24,412 bases of DNA. Origin: JBMZCV01 sp049613665. Its GTDB lineage: Bacteria; Bacteroidota; Bacteroidia; Chitinophagales; UBA2359. The stretch spans positions 1 through 24,412 of the forward strand of contig JBMZCV010000065.1 in assembly GCA_049613665.1 (NCBI GenBank), written 5' to 3'. The notes below the pieces were generated by a model. The model was given only the letters and a program-made list of their open reading frames with translations, did not search any database and had not been told where the DNA came from. Position numbers and translations under genes: made by a program. The stretch's first letter is position 1; each line of letters begins with the position of its first letter. Positions 1-7,886 of this stretch are shown here, one piece after another.

Positions 1-129
1 CGTTTTTTTTATCAAGTAAAAAAATGAACAACTAGCCAAAAGGGACTACACGAAAAATATATTTTCTTCCTTATGTTATTTTTGCAGCACCCAAATTGTC
101 AAAGAACCATCAGATATTTATATTGAATC
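1..129. other. Window edge, nothing recognised
   Basis: AT-rich sequence after the stop of the Smr-domain gene. No hairpin followed by a T-run and no coding frame is seen. Confidence 0.4.
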
Positions 130-1254
130 TTACTTTTTATACTCAAAAAATATTTCTGTTGCTCCAAAACCATATAAATGATGGTATTCATTTTTAAAAT
201 TTTTCACTTCTGCATAACAACGCAAAAGTTTAAAAATTTCGCTTTTCAATTTGCCTTTGCCCAAACCATGTATCGCTATCATGCTTTTTTCTTCCCGCTT
301 GATAGCTTCTTCCAAGTGCTTTTCAAAATGCTGCAATTGTGTACGCAAAATTTCGCCAGAACGCAAATGACGATAAGATTTTAGCAGCTTTTCGATGTGC
401 AAATCTATGACTCGAAGTTCGGCATTTATCGTAACAACTTTCTGAATATCGCCTTTTTTCTGCTCAACAAACTCTTTTTCATACATACTATGTTTTATTT
501 TGAGCAAATCTTTTTTCGTTAAACGTACAGGCTTATTTTTTTCTGCCTCTTTTATTCTTTCATCAACGATGCCTAGCTGCTTATTTACACTATTTACAAT
601 GGGATAAGTGTATGCTCTGCCATTAATTTTTAACACATCATCAGGGCTTTTTCTCAACATTCTGTTTTTTGGAGACACAGTTCGTTCAAAAAAAGCTGGC
701 TTTCCTTTTTCTTGCTTTGGCAAATAAATTCGAAAGTAAAACTTTGGTTTGTCATTCAATTGTTCATATTCAATTGAGTTTAAAATCATACACCCTCTTC
801 TATTGATGTTTTTTGTTAAAGTAAATTCTACTTTTTCATCAAGCAACATTTTATAATCAAATTTCAAGCTTTTGCCCGAGCTATTGTTTAAATGTAGCAA
901 AAAATATTTAATCGTCAGGTCTTCATTATAAAACGGCTGCATCAAAAATTGCAACCCTCTATCTGGCAACTCATCTGGCTTTGCATTAAAACCCATTTCT
1001 TTGGCAGCATTTCCAGCTTTTTGTCTATTTTTTTCTACTATTTTGGCTCTTTTTTGTGGCGATTTATACGTTTCGACAAAAGCTTTACTTTTTGCTACTT
1101 TATTGGTTTCCACCTTTTTTACATGCTCTAAATAGACAGGAATTTCATCGCCATCTAAATCTAACAAAACAGTAAGTGCATCTATATAATCTATCACAAC
1201 GCCAACTTCTTCGGTAAAAACGATTTGAACCGCATCTCCTTTTCTAATGTTCAC
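130..1254 (-). CDS. DUF2027 / Smr-domain protein
   Basis: A 374-residue cytoplasmic protein with no signal peptide or membrane helix. The N-terminus (about 1-50) is a small basic/acidic beta-rich segment. The middle matches the Bacteroidota DUF2027 type. The C-terminus (about 282-374) is an Smr domain: DLH at 284-286 and the signature HGLGKGKL at 329-336, ending in a GFGATEI strand. Smr domains occur in MutS2 and in stand-alone proteins and bind or nick branched DNA or act on RNA; which applies here cannot be told from sequence. The start at MNIRKGD is the natural one and begins the conserved N-terminus. It lies 82 bp downstream of the phosphopantetheinyl transferase on the same strand with no visible terminator between, so co-transcription is likely. 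Identification as Smr is firm; the role is not. Confidence 0.9.
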   Translation of the reverse strand: MNIRKGDAVQIVFTEEVGVVIDYIDALTVLLDLDGDEIPVYLEHVKKVETNKVAKSKAFVETYKSPQKRAKIVEKNRQKAGNAAKEMGFNAKPDELPDRGLQFLMQPFYNEDLTIKYFLLHLNNSSGKSLKFDYKMLLDEKVEFTLTKNINRRGCMILNSIEYEQLNDKPKFYFRIYLPKQEKGKPAFFERTVSPKNRMLRKSPDDVLKINGRAYTYPIVNSVNKQLGIVDERIKEAEKNKPVRLTKKDLLKIKHSMYEKEFVEQKKGDIQKVVTINAELRVIDLHIEKLLKSYRHLRSGEILRTQLQHFEKHLEEAIKREEKSMIAIHGLGKGKLKSEIFKLLRCYAEVKNFKNEYHHLYGFGATEIFFEYKK

Positions 1255-1336
1255 TTTATAATTTGGGTTTTGATTGTTGAAGGAATTTGTTTTTTTAAGA
1301 GAAACAACTAATTGATTATTAGGGTTTTATATTTAA

Positions 1337-1984
1337 TTATATTTCAGCAACTAAATGTGTTAAAATATGATTATTTATTTTACGATAGTTAATTTTGAGT
1401 TGTTTTCTAATATTTTCTTTCGCAAAAATAGCTTCAATATAGCCAGAATAAATTTCGCTTTCTTTTTTGTTGTGTTTTACCTTCACAATTTGCAGATGTT
1501 TTTTAAAATCAACTCCTTTTTTGCTATACCATTTATATAGCGTTTCTTTCGCAGACCAAAAAGCAGTTAGCATAAATTGAGGTTGATTCAACAATAAATT
1601 TTGCTCTCCTTTGGTCAAAAACTTTTGCTTTATTTTTTCAACTCTAGGATGTATGTTTTCTACATCTATACCTACTTGTTTTTTTTCGTGCAAAATAATA
1701 GCGACATATTCCAAACTATGCGAAATGCTAATTTGATACATTTCATTTTTTAAATAAGGCTTTTTATGCAAATTATAACTAATTTCAACATTAGTTTTTT
1801 GCAACATTTCAGCCAATAATAAACGCACACAAAGCCATTCTTTTTTGCGACGTAGGCTACCGAAACTATTGACTTTCGCAGTTTCTTTTGGCAGTTTTTT
1901 GAGCAAAAATATTAGCTCCTCCGTTATCTGCCACAAACCTATTTGCTCTTTATCTGTTGTTGTAATTGTTTGAACTAAAGGCAC
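1337..1984 (-). CDS. 4'-phosphopantetheinyl transferase (Sfp/AcpT superfamily)
   Basis: A 215-residue protein that should transfer the phosphopantetheine arm of CoA to a serine of an acyl or peptidyl carrier protein. Family motifs are visible in order: KKPYL (74-78), SISHS (86-90), GIDVE (105-109), FLT (122-124) and WSAKE (143-147). D107, E109 and E147 are the expected Mg2+ ligands. The length suits the Sfp-like class rather than the short AcpS class. The start codon is GTG: an in-frame TAA lies four codons upstream and no ATG intervenes, so GTG is the only good start. No polyketide, NRPS or fatty acid genes are adjacent, so the target is unknown; general acyl carrier protein activation is possible. 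A TAnnTTTG-like box lies about 28 bases upstream (2012-2019). Confidence 0.9.
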   Translation of the reverse strand: MPLVQTITTTDKEQIGLWQITEELIFLLKKLPKETAKVNSFGSLRRKKEWLCVRLLLAEMLQKTNVEISYNLHKKPYLKNEMYQISISHSLEYVAIILHEKKQVGIDVENIHPRVEKIKQKFLTKGEQNLLLNQPQFMLTAFWSAKETLYKWYSKKGVDFKKHLQIVKVKHNKKESEIYSGYIEAIFAKENIRKQLKINYRKINNHILTHLVAEI

Positions 1985-2011
1985 TCTTATTTTTTAGTGA
2001 AAAGGTGATAG

Positions 2012-2019
2012 CAAAATTA
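2012..2019 (-). promoter_or_regulatory. Candidate -7 box for the phosphopantetheinyl transferase gene
   Basis: Read on the minus strand the sequence is TAATTTTG, a full match to the Bacteroidota -7 consensus TAnnTTTG. It would give a leader of about 20 nt before the GTG at 1984. No TTTG or TTG is seen at the expected -33 distance, so this is a weak call in AT-rich DNA. Confidence 0.3.
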
Positions 2020-2252
2020 AGTGTTTTTAATCTATTTTTATAATTTTTTGTATGTTATGAGAAAAAAGAGGCTTTATTTTTAAACCTATTTACCTATTTG
2101 GCTATCGAAACTGTTGTAGCTGTTTTATTTTGGCGTTATTTTTTTGATAAATACCTAAAAACATTGCTAAAAAAACACTACCTTACTTTTTAGATATTAA
2201 AGCATACAAAAACAAATTCAATTATATATTTTTAATTTAAAAAAAAATTAGC

Positions 2253-2684
2253 ATGAAGTATTTAATGCAATTATTCGCTTTAGGATTATTTTTCGTTAGT
2301 TTTGGCCTTTCGGCACAAACCGTAACAGGAAAATGGAAAACAATTGACGATGAGACCAACAAGGCCAAATCTATCGTTGAGATTTATGAGAAAGATGGCA
2401 AAATGTATGGTAAAATTATCGAACTTTTTCGTGGTGCTGACGAAGACCAAGACCCTGTTTGCGACAAGTGTAAAGACCATCGCAAAGATAAAAAAATCAT
2501 AGGCATGAATATCGTTTCAGATATGAAAAAAGACGGTAGCGAGTATGGTGGTGGTGAGATTATGGACCCTGCAAATGGCAAGATTTATACTTGTAAGCTT
2601 TGGTTAGAAGATGACAAAACCTTGAAAGTTCGTGGCTATTGGGGATTTATCTATCGTACACAGACTTGGCATAGAGCAGAATAG
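2253..2684 (+). CDS. Secreted DUF2147 protein
   Basis: A 143-residue protein with an N-terminal signal peptide (hydrophobic core about 5-19, likely cut near SA-QT at 21-22). The mature part matches DUF2147: GKW near 26-28, a DDET/VEIY segment, DGKMYGKI (48-55), a CxxC pair (C70, C73), DPANGKIYTCKL (105-116), VRGYWGF (127-133) and a final RTQTW (135-139). DUF2147 proteins are small periplasmic or lipocalin-like beta proteins of unknown function. It stands alone, divergent from the phosphopantetheinyl transferase gene, and is followed 13 bp later by a long hairpin. The family is certain; no biochemical role can be given. Confidence 0.9.
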   Translation: MKYLMQLFALGLFFVSFGLSAQTVTGKWKTIDDETNKAKSIVEIYEKDGKMYGKIIELFRGADEDQDPVCDKCKDHRKDKKIIGMNIVSDMKKDGSEYGGGEIMDPANGKIYTCKLWLEDDKTLKVRGYWGFIYRTQTWHRAE

Positions 2685-2697
2685 TCGATTCGTTTGT

Positions 2698-2756
2698 CAA
2701 ATATCCAAAAAAAGCTTCATTGTATGTCATACGATGAAGCTTTTTTTGGATATTTG
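2698..2756. terminator. Long hairpin, bidirectional terminator candidate
   Basis: Arms 2698-2720 and 2734-2756 are perfect 23-base inverted repeats. The apex can extend by a T-G wobble and GTATG/CATAC. A/T runs of seven lie inside the stem. It sits between the convergent genes ending at 2684 and 2797, as expected of a shared terminator, but it is longer than most and has no extra T-run outside the stem. Confidence 0.7.
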
Positions 2757-2796
2757 CAATTTGAAAATTGTGGAAGCGAAAAAACACATTTAGAAT

Positions 2797-3156
2797 TTAC
2801 TTAAAGTGTGGTTTTTTGTCAATTTCTTTTTTATTAACAGTAAGGCTAAGACAATCAAACTTATCTTCTTGGGTTGTATCATCAAAATCACGATATAAAT
2901 AGCGGTGTGTGTGGTCGCAAAAGCAAGCCCAAAAGCGACGTTTTGGTTCATATGCTTTTTGATAAATATCACGCTCTCCTGGAATATACCAACGTGACCA
3001 TGCTCCACTAAACCATTGAATTTGATAGGCAATAATTCTTCGGTTTAATATTTTTTTATCTAAATCAAGGTCTAAAGATTGAGTCCAGCATGTATTTCTA
3101 CTTGCCAAACAAAGGACTTCTTTGATAGTGCCTCCCAATAAAGAATCAACATTCAT
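2797..3156 (-). CDS. Hypothetical 119-residue protein
   Basis: No family is recognised. The frame is open for 119 residues from ATG, rich in W, Y, D and R, with neither signal peptide nor membrane helix. A Cys/His cluster, CFCDHTH, lies near residue 78-84 in a segment starting RRFWA, followed by the acidic stretch YRDFDDTTQEDKFD. The composition is that of a real soluble protein, which favours it over an overlapping 80-codon frame on the same strand (2790-3032). It is divergent from the McrC-like gene (219 bp between starts). A minus-strand TATATTTG (3243-3250) may be its -7 box, giving a leader of about 80 nt. It might be functionally tied to the McrC-like gene only through this shared spacer; there is no direct evidence. 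Confidence 0.55.
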   Translation of the reverse strand: MNVDSLLGGTIKEVLCLASRNTCWTQSLDLDLDKKILNRRIIAYQIQWFSGAWSRWYIPGERDIYQKAYEPKRRFWACFCDHTHRYLYRDFDDTTQEDKFDCLSLTVNKKEIDKKPHFK

Positions 3157-3242
3157 GATATAAGTTTTTTTAGAACCTAATGCAATATAGCTTTGTTATA
3201 TAACTCATTTTGTATTACTAATATTTATTGTTTTTGCCATGT

Positions 3243-3250
3243 CAAATATA
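3243..3250 (-). promoter_or_regulatory. Candidate -7 box for the 119-residue protein
   Basis: On the minus strand this reads TATATTTG, matching TAnnTTTG. No clear -33 TTTG/TTG is seen about 20 bases upstream, where the 3278-3308 dyad lies instead. Weak call. Confidence 0.25.
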
Positions 3251-3277
3251 CAACATAATTTCTTTTTTCTCTTTTAA

Positions 3278-3317
3278 TATGTTCATATATTACAAACATA
3301 TGAACATATATTACAAA
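3278..3317. promoter_or_regulatory. Dyad plus direct repeat upstream of the McrC-like gene
   Basis: An 11-base inverted repeat, TATGTTCATAT (3278-3288) and ATATGAACATA (3298-3308), is interleaved with a 13-base direct repeat, CATATATTACAAA (3284-3296 and 3305-3317). The direct repeats are 21 bp apart, two helical turns. It lies between the divergent 119-residue gene and the McrC-like gene. The geometry fits a dimeric regulator site, but no regulator gene is present. Confidence 0.4.
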
Positions 3318-3375
3318 TATTTTTTGTCACTTTAAATAACTGTCATTCAAACAAGCGTTTAAATATAAAAAAATT

Positions 3376-4800
3376 ATGATATATTTATTTGAATATAAAA
3401 ATAAGCTGCATTTTGGCAATATGGTTGAAACAAGTGCTTTAGAACAATTTTTGCAAACAATATGGTTGCAAAGAAAAAGTAATTTTTTGTTTAAAAGTTA
3501 TTCTGTTTTCTTTGACGGAAATAAAATAGGCAAGGTCACACAAGGTTTTTTAAATATTGATAGAACCAATCATATACAATCTCAAAATTATATTGGATTG
3601 GTTCAGTTTCAAGGAAAAACGATACATTTTTTACCAAAACTTTTTTATACAAAAGATACTTTTTCTCACAAAGTAATTGCTCAACTCTCGCAAATTCATC
3701 TCATCTGGTGGTTGAGTTATGCTCAAAAAATGCACTTTCCATTCTCTTTAGCTCAATTCGATGTTTTTGTTAAAAATAATTTTAGCTTAAATGAAGTTCT
3801 AATATTTCATTTTGCTCAACTTTGTTTGCAAAAGCTTTCACAAGGTATTTACAATGATTTTCATTTCACAACGAACAATAAAGCGTATGTAAAAGGAAAA
3901 ATAATTACTAATTTGTATGTTTCGAAATCTATGAGTAGTTCAAAATATCAAAGTATTCCTTGCAAATATGAAACTCATAGTCACAAAAATTTGTTCAATA
4001 TTATTGTAAAAAATGTGTGTCTGCGATTGTTAGGCATCACCAAACAACAAAAGATAAAAAGCTTACTAAATCAACTCATCAATCGCTTTTATGATTTACC
4101 TATTCAAAATATTAGGCTTGAAGATTGCGAAAAAGTTCGTATAAATCCAATTTTTGAGGAATGGCAACTTTTGTTTGATTATTGCAAAATGTTTTTAAGC
4201 AATATGCAGCATATGCAAACCGCAAATCGAACACAAAAAATAGCTGCTATCTCATTTTTAGTGCCTACGGAAAATTTGTTTGAAGAGTTTATTTATGGCT
4301 TTTTGAAAAAACATTTTCCAAAACAAAGCATGACGTATCAAGATAATACGACTTTTTTGGCAAGAGATTCGCAAAATCGCCCAAGCTTTAGGCTCAAACA
4401 AGACCTGGTTATAAAAAAATATGATGGAAGCCTTCTTATTTTAGATGCAAAATACAAACTTATTACTATTGAAAATGGTGTTGCCAAAGGCATTTCATCA
4501 GCCGATTTGTATCAAATAACAGCTTATGCAATGAGGCGAAAATGTAGAACAGTAATTTTGTTATATCCTAGCTTTTTTGAAGGTTTTGACAAAAAAAACA
4601 ATAATATCAACAGCGATAATTTAGCAGCTTATTATATGACAGAAGAATTTTCGCAAACCAAAATAAAAATCAGTATTGTCAAAATGCCTTTTGCGATTTC
4701 TCCTTCTATTTTTGACAATTTGCAAACAGTTGCGGAACAACTTGCTAATTTAGAGGCCTATTTAAAAGATTTTTTTGAGCAATTGTTGTTTGAAAAATAG
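3376..4800 (+). CDS. McrC-family endonuclease subunit, no adjacent McrB
   Basis: A 474-residue protein of the McrC family (PF10117 type), the PD-(D/E)XK nuclease subunit that in McrBC systems cleaves methylated DNA when driven by the AAA+ GTPase McrB. The N-terminal half (about 1-260) carries the usual beta-rich region and a GKI segment (174-176). The C-terminal nuclease core shows E304 in PTENLFEEF, D343 in RLKQDLVI, DAK at 357-359 in LILDAKYKL, and DLYQITAYA at 377-385. These are the expected catalytic and QxxxY-like positions, so it looks intact. McrB, normally directly upstream on the same strand and often overlapping, is absent: upstream is a small divergent gene and downstream a repeat-filled spacer. 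It may work with a distant partner or have another role. Confidence 0.85.
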   Translation: MIYLFEYKNKLHFGNMVETSALEQFLQTIWLQRKSNFLFKSYSVFFDGNKIGKVTQGFLNIDRTNHIQSQNYIGLVQFQGKTIHFLPKLFYTKDTFSHKVIAQLSQIHLIWWLSYAQKMHFPFSLAQFDVFVKNNFSLNEVLIFHFAQLCLQKLSQGIYNDFHFTTNNKAYVKGKIITNLYVSKSMSSSKYQSIPCKYETHSHKNLFNIIVKNVCLRLLGITKQQKIKSLLNQLINRFYDLPIQNIRLEDCEKVRINPIFEEWQLLFDYCKMFLSNMQHMQTANRTQKIAAISFLVPTENLFEEFIYGFLKKHFPKQSMTYQDNTTFLARDSQNRPSFRLKQDLVIKKYDGSLLILDAKYKLITIENGVAKGISSADLYQITAYAMRRKCRTVILLYPSFFEGFDKKNNNINSDNLAAYYMTEEFSQTKIKISIVKMPFAISPSIFDNLQTVAEQLANLEAYLKDFFEQLLFEK

Positions 4801-4805
4801 CTTCA

Positions 4806-5052
4806 AATATCAAACATTATTTAACAATAGTTCTGACATTCATACCTTTTTTTATCAAAGGCTTAAACATACTATTTTTTTTAGGCTAAGATGGCCAATA
4901 TTTGCCAATTTAATAGCCTTTTGAGCTGAAATATAGTATGTTTCCCTTGCCAAAAGGAGTCTTTTTATTCAACTGAAAATTGTTATAAAAAATGTCCGAA
5001 CTGTTGCATTACATTAACAATAAATATTTAAAACCTTAAAAATCAAGCTAAT
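4806..5052 (+). repeat. Leader-repeat copy E, apparently split by the MITE
   Basis: The left part (4806-4824) contains the dyad AATAT-CAA-ACATT and ATTATTTAA, as in the other leader-repeat copies. The right part (about 5007-5052) has CATTAACA and AAAATCAAGCTAATAT, matching the 3' half of copies at 16455 and 18908. The 182-bp MITE-like element sits exactly between the two parts. The repeat ends at the start codon of the TraB/GumN gene. Confidence 0.5.
4825..5006 (+). mobile_element. MITE-like element, copy 1 (182 bp)
   Basis: Alignable end to end with 18662-18843 in the same orientation, highly similar by eye. Terminal inverted repeats are CAATAGTTCTGACATT (4825-4840) and, at the right end, AATGTCCGAACTGTTG (4991-5006). 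Inner inverted repeats AAACATACTAT (4865-4875) and ATAGTATGTTT (4933-4943) would fold the centre. It has no coding capacity. A target duplication is not clear here, though CATTATTTAA before and CATTACATTAA after are similar. Confidence 0.8.
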
Positions 5053-5976
5053 ATGAAGAAAACAATTTGGGCTTTACTTTTTTTTACTATTTCAACCATT
5101 ATTTTTTTTTCGCCTACTACCAATGCTCAAAATGAAATAGAACAAAAATATCCTTCGCTTTTTTGGGAAATCAGCAAAGATAGTAGCACGGTTTCCTATT
5201 TGTATGGCACGATGCACAGCACCGATAAGCGAGTTCATGAGCTGTCGGATTCTGTAACACTCATTTTTGAGCAATGTGAGGCGGTAGCTCTCGAACTTAT
5301 CATGGATTCGGTCGATATGTTTGGCGTAATGAAGGGTATGTTTATGCAAGATACAACTTTGCGAATGTTGTATGAAAGAGATAATTACAAGAAGGTAAAA
5401 AGGTATCTCAAAAGACAGTTTCTCAAAAACAAAGAATTGGCATTGATAACGCTCATTTTTGATATTGATAAGGTAAAACCTATGTTTTTGTCGACATTGG
5501 TAAGTGAGTCGAAACCCGAAGATGCTGCCAAGTTGCCGCTCGATATGTATTTGCAAGAATGGGGAAAGAAGCAAAATATGACTTTGATTGGCATAGAAAC
5601 TTTTGAAGAACAAATGGCTGCTTTAGATGCTATTCCACTAAAACAACAAGCCGAAATGCTTTTGGGGCAAATAGAGCTGGCAGCAACCTCAGATTCGATG
5701 AATAATCAAATGATGACTTTATATTTGGCACAAGACCTCGATGGCCTCCTCCGTTTTTATGAGGGTTTTGAAGGCGATATGGTTTCTGACTCTTTTGATG
5801 ATGCTTTGATACAAAAACGAAATGTAGTGATGGCTGAAAGAATGGATAAAATTATGCAAGAGCAAAAAACATTTATGGCAGTTGGTGCATTGCATTTGCC
5901 TGGCGAAAATGGCGTGCTTGAATTGTTGCGAAAAAAAGGCTATCAGGTGCGACCAATTTTAAAGACTGTTAATTAG
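5053..5976 (+). CDS. TraB/GumN-family protein
   Basis: A 307-residue protein with a signal peptide (hydrophobic 5-20, likely cleavage after TNA at 23-25). It matches the TraB/PrgY/GumN family (PF01963), relatives of the Tiki metalloproteases. Conserved segments are GTMHS with H55 (52-56), ALELIMD with E81, TLIGIETFEEQ in the middle, and AVGALHLPGENGV with H281 (276-288) followed by LLRKKGYQV. The GxxH and GAxH motifs are the likely metal or catalytic positions; activity is unproven for most bacterial members. It should act outside the cytoplasmic membrane. The gene is monocistronic, with the split leader repeat and MITE directly upstream. The ATG is fixed by the signal peptide. Confidence 0.88.
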   Translation: MKKTIWALLFFTISTIIFFSPTTNAQNEIEQKYPSLFWEISKDSSTVSYLYGTMHSTDKRVHELSDSVTLIFEQCEAVALELIMDSVDMFGVMKGMFMQDTTLRMLYERDNYKKVKRYLKRQFLKNKELALITLIFDIDKVKPMFLSTLVSESKPEDAAKLPLDMYLQEWGKKQNMTLIGIETFEEQMAALDAIPLKQQAEMLLGQIELAATSDSMNNQMMTLYLAQDLDGLLRFYEGFEGDMVSDSFDDALIQKRNVVMAERMDKIMQEQKTFMAVGALHLPGENGVLELLRKKGYQVRPILKTVN

Positions 5977-6143
5977 AAAAGCTTACCCCCTAAACTAGAT
6001 ACGAGTGGCTTCATTTTCAATCTTGTTATTTTTTTGTGACAAATCACTTGTAAAAAGCTACTCAGATGCTCTTTTTGATGCTAAACAAGCATTTATTTTC
6101 ATAATTCATCTTTCATTATTTCCAATTCAATAAAATATTTCAT

Positions 6144-6151
6144 TATTTTTG
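6144..6151 (+). promoter_or_regulatory. Candidate -7 box for the glycosyltransferase-like gene
   Basis: TATTTTTG matches TAnnTTTG and lies 22 bp before the ATG at 6174, which would give a leader of about 15 nt. A TTTC rather than TTTG lies about 21 bp further upstream, so the -33 element is imperfect. Confidence 0.35.
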
Positions 6152-6173
6152 CGAAAAAAGAATATCTCCTTAT

Positions 6174-7748
6174 ATGAAGCAGAAAAATGCTATAATAAAT
6201 AAACAAAATTTTAATTACGCTTTTTTTCAACAGCTAAAAAAATATTTGCTAAAAAAAGCTACTTTCGAAGAAGAGAAAACCGCCAATGAAGCTTTATTTT
6301 ATATAGAACAACTAGCAAAATTTAATGCTCAATTGCATACAGGTTTGTTTGCCGATGCTGATTTAGAAAATTTAGCATTACATATTGGCAAAAAGCTAGA
6401 AACTATTGTTAATCAAACATTTATAGAAACGATAAATAATGAATATTTAGCAGAAATCGACATGGACAAGCGAAATGTGTTGCATATTTTCACACGTTTT
6501 GCCAATGTAGGAGGACACACTCGTATTGTAAAAAATTGGTTTCAATTGGACAATAAGCATACTTGCCATCATGTTTTGCTGCTCGACCAAACAACGGAAT
6601 TGCCGAGTTTTATTAACGATTCGTTGTTGCAAAACATTATACAATTGCCAGCAGCAGAAAGTCGTTTGCGAAAAGCCTATATCTTACGTCATATTTTGCG
6701 AAACAATCGGTTTCAAAATGTTATTTTGCACACTCACCCTCACGATACTGTGCCTCTTGTGGCGTTGGCAAATGATGCGTCGTGTAGTGTGGCTTTATTC
6801 AATCATGCCGACCATTTGTTTGGCTTAGGTAGCTCTGTAGCTGATGTAATATTAGATTTTCGTGGTTTTAGTCAAAATATTTCGCTCGAAAGACGCATGG
6901 CAAAAAAATCCGTTGTATTGCCGATGCCTATTGAGATAAAAAAAATGCCTATAAACAAAAAAGATGCACGAGATTTTTTAGAAATTCCAGACGAACAAAT
7001 TGCTTTAGTTACCATAAATACTGAAAATAAGTTTCAGCCAACTGAAAAACATAATTTTTATCGCACTGCCAAAAAATTGTTGGCCAAACACAAACAAGCA
7101 CATATTTATATGATTGGCGTGAGTGAGTCCGATTTTTATAAACATGGAAATACTGAAAAAATAGAACGCTTACATACTTTGGGACGTATCGAAAATCCTA
7201 TTCATTATTTTGCGGCAGCCGATATTTACTTAGAAGGCTTTCCGATTGGGTCTGGCATGGGTTCGATAGAGTTTGGCTTGCAAGCTGTTTGCCTCGTGCC
7301 ACAATACTCTCCGAGTTCTCACCTGTTGAGCCTTAGTAGCTACAATTCTTTGGAAGGAGCTATTGAGATTTGCGAAAATGAAAGCGATTATATCTCTTAT
7401 ATTTCAGATTTGATAGATTCGCCAACCAAACGCACTCAACTCGGAAAAGATATACAGACTCGCTTGTATGCTCAACATTTGCCTGCCGCTTGGCAAAATT
7501 ATTTGCGAAAAGCTTATGCACTCTTAGATACCAAAACACATCGACCTAAAAATATCGCTCGCACTTTTCCTCGAAAAACAAGCGAAGATATTAGTTTGAC
7601 TGCTCTACGCCTCAATATGCCTTGCCTTATTATTGCACAGCCTTTATTGAAGCATTTGCCAAAATGGTTGATTTTATCTTTGTTTTTCAAATCTTATTGG
7701 AATGGAGATGTTAGCTTACAATATTTATATAAAAGATATGGAAAGTAG
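6174..7748 (+). CDS. Glycosyltransferase-like protein (GT-B fold, GT4/GT1-like)
   Basis: A 524-residue cytoplasmic protein. Residues 1-95 are a helical, lysine-rich N-terminal extension. From about 100 it resembles a GT-B glycosyltransferase: VLHIFTRFANVGGHTRIV (102-119) looks like the acceptor-side Rossmann start, with HTHPHD at 186-191. From about 248 (VVLPMPIEI) the donor-side domain follows, with LGRIENPIHYFAAADIYLEG (336-355) and SGMGSIEFGLQAV (360-372), the position of the E/G-rich nucleotide-sugar motif. The C-terminus (about 480-524) is hydrophobic with aromatic residues and may touch the membrane. Donor and acceptor are unknown. It stands alone, with no polysaccharide cluster around it. 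The general class is likely; the exact family is less certain. Confidence 0.65.
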   Translation: MKQKNAIINKQNFNYAFFQQLKKYLLKKATFEEEKTANEALFYIEQLAKFNAQLHTGLFADADLENLALHIGKKLETIVNQTFIETINNEYLAEIDMDKRNVLHIFTRFANVGGHTRIVKNWFQLDNKHTCHHVLLLDQTTELPSFINDSLLQNIIQLPAAESRLRKAYILRHILRNNRFQNVILHTHPHDTVPLVALANDASCSVALFNHADHLFGLGSSVADVILDFRGFSQNISLERRMAKKSVVLPMPIEIKKMPINKKDARDFLEIPDEQIALVTINTENKFQPTEKHNFYRTAKKLLAKHKQAHIYMIGVSESDFYKHGNTEKIERLHTLGRIENPIHYFAAADIYLEGFPIGSGMGSIEFGLQAVCLVPQYSPSSHLLSLSSYNSLEGAIEICENESDYISYISDLIDSPTKRTQLGKDIQTRLYAQHLPAAWQNYLRKAYALLDTKTHRPKNIARTFPRKTSEDISLTALRLNMPCLIIAQPLLKHLPKWLILSLFFKSYWNGDVSLQYLYKRYGK

Positions 7749-7805
7749 TTTTTTAGTATAGTTCTCTTTATCAAAAAATATGATTAAAGGCTATTTTTTA
7801 TCATG

Positions 7806-7847
7806 AAAAAAGGCATAATTTACTTTTCAGTAAGTTATGCCTTTTTT
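7806..7847. terminator. Bidirectional terminator hairpin
   Basis: AAAAAAGGCATAA (7806-7818) pairs with TTATGCCTTTTTT (7835-7847). The apex extends through TTACT/AGTAA. T-runs are present on both strands. It serves the plus gene ending at 7748 and the minus gene ending at 7887. Confidence 0.85.
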
Positions 7848-7886
7848 ATTTTTTTAGTAAAATAAATTACTCCTTTTTAGCTAAAA

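Noticed and set aside
77..84. TATTTTTG on the plus strand near the window start
   Set aside because: Matches the -7 consensus but would only drive antisense transcription into the Smr gene, and such 8-mers are common in AT-rich DNA.
2790..3032. 80-codon minus-strand frame overlapping the 119-residue gene
   Set aside because: Its C-terminus is a lysine/isoleucine-rich translation of AT-rich DNA, and the longer frame looks far more protein-like.
3188..3195. TAGCTTTG as a promoter of the McrC-like gene
   Set aside because: It matches the -7 consensus but lies about 180 bp before the start codon with no -33 element.
5092..5613. 173-codon minus-strand frame inside the TraB/GumN gene
   Set aside because: Antisense shadow of a gene with clear family motifs; its own translation has no recognisable features.
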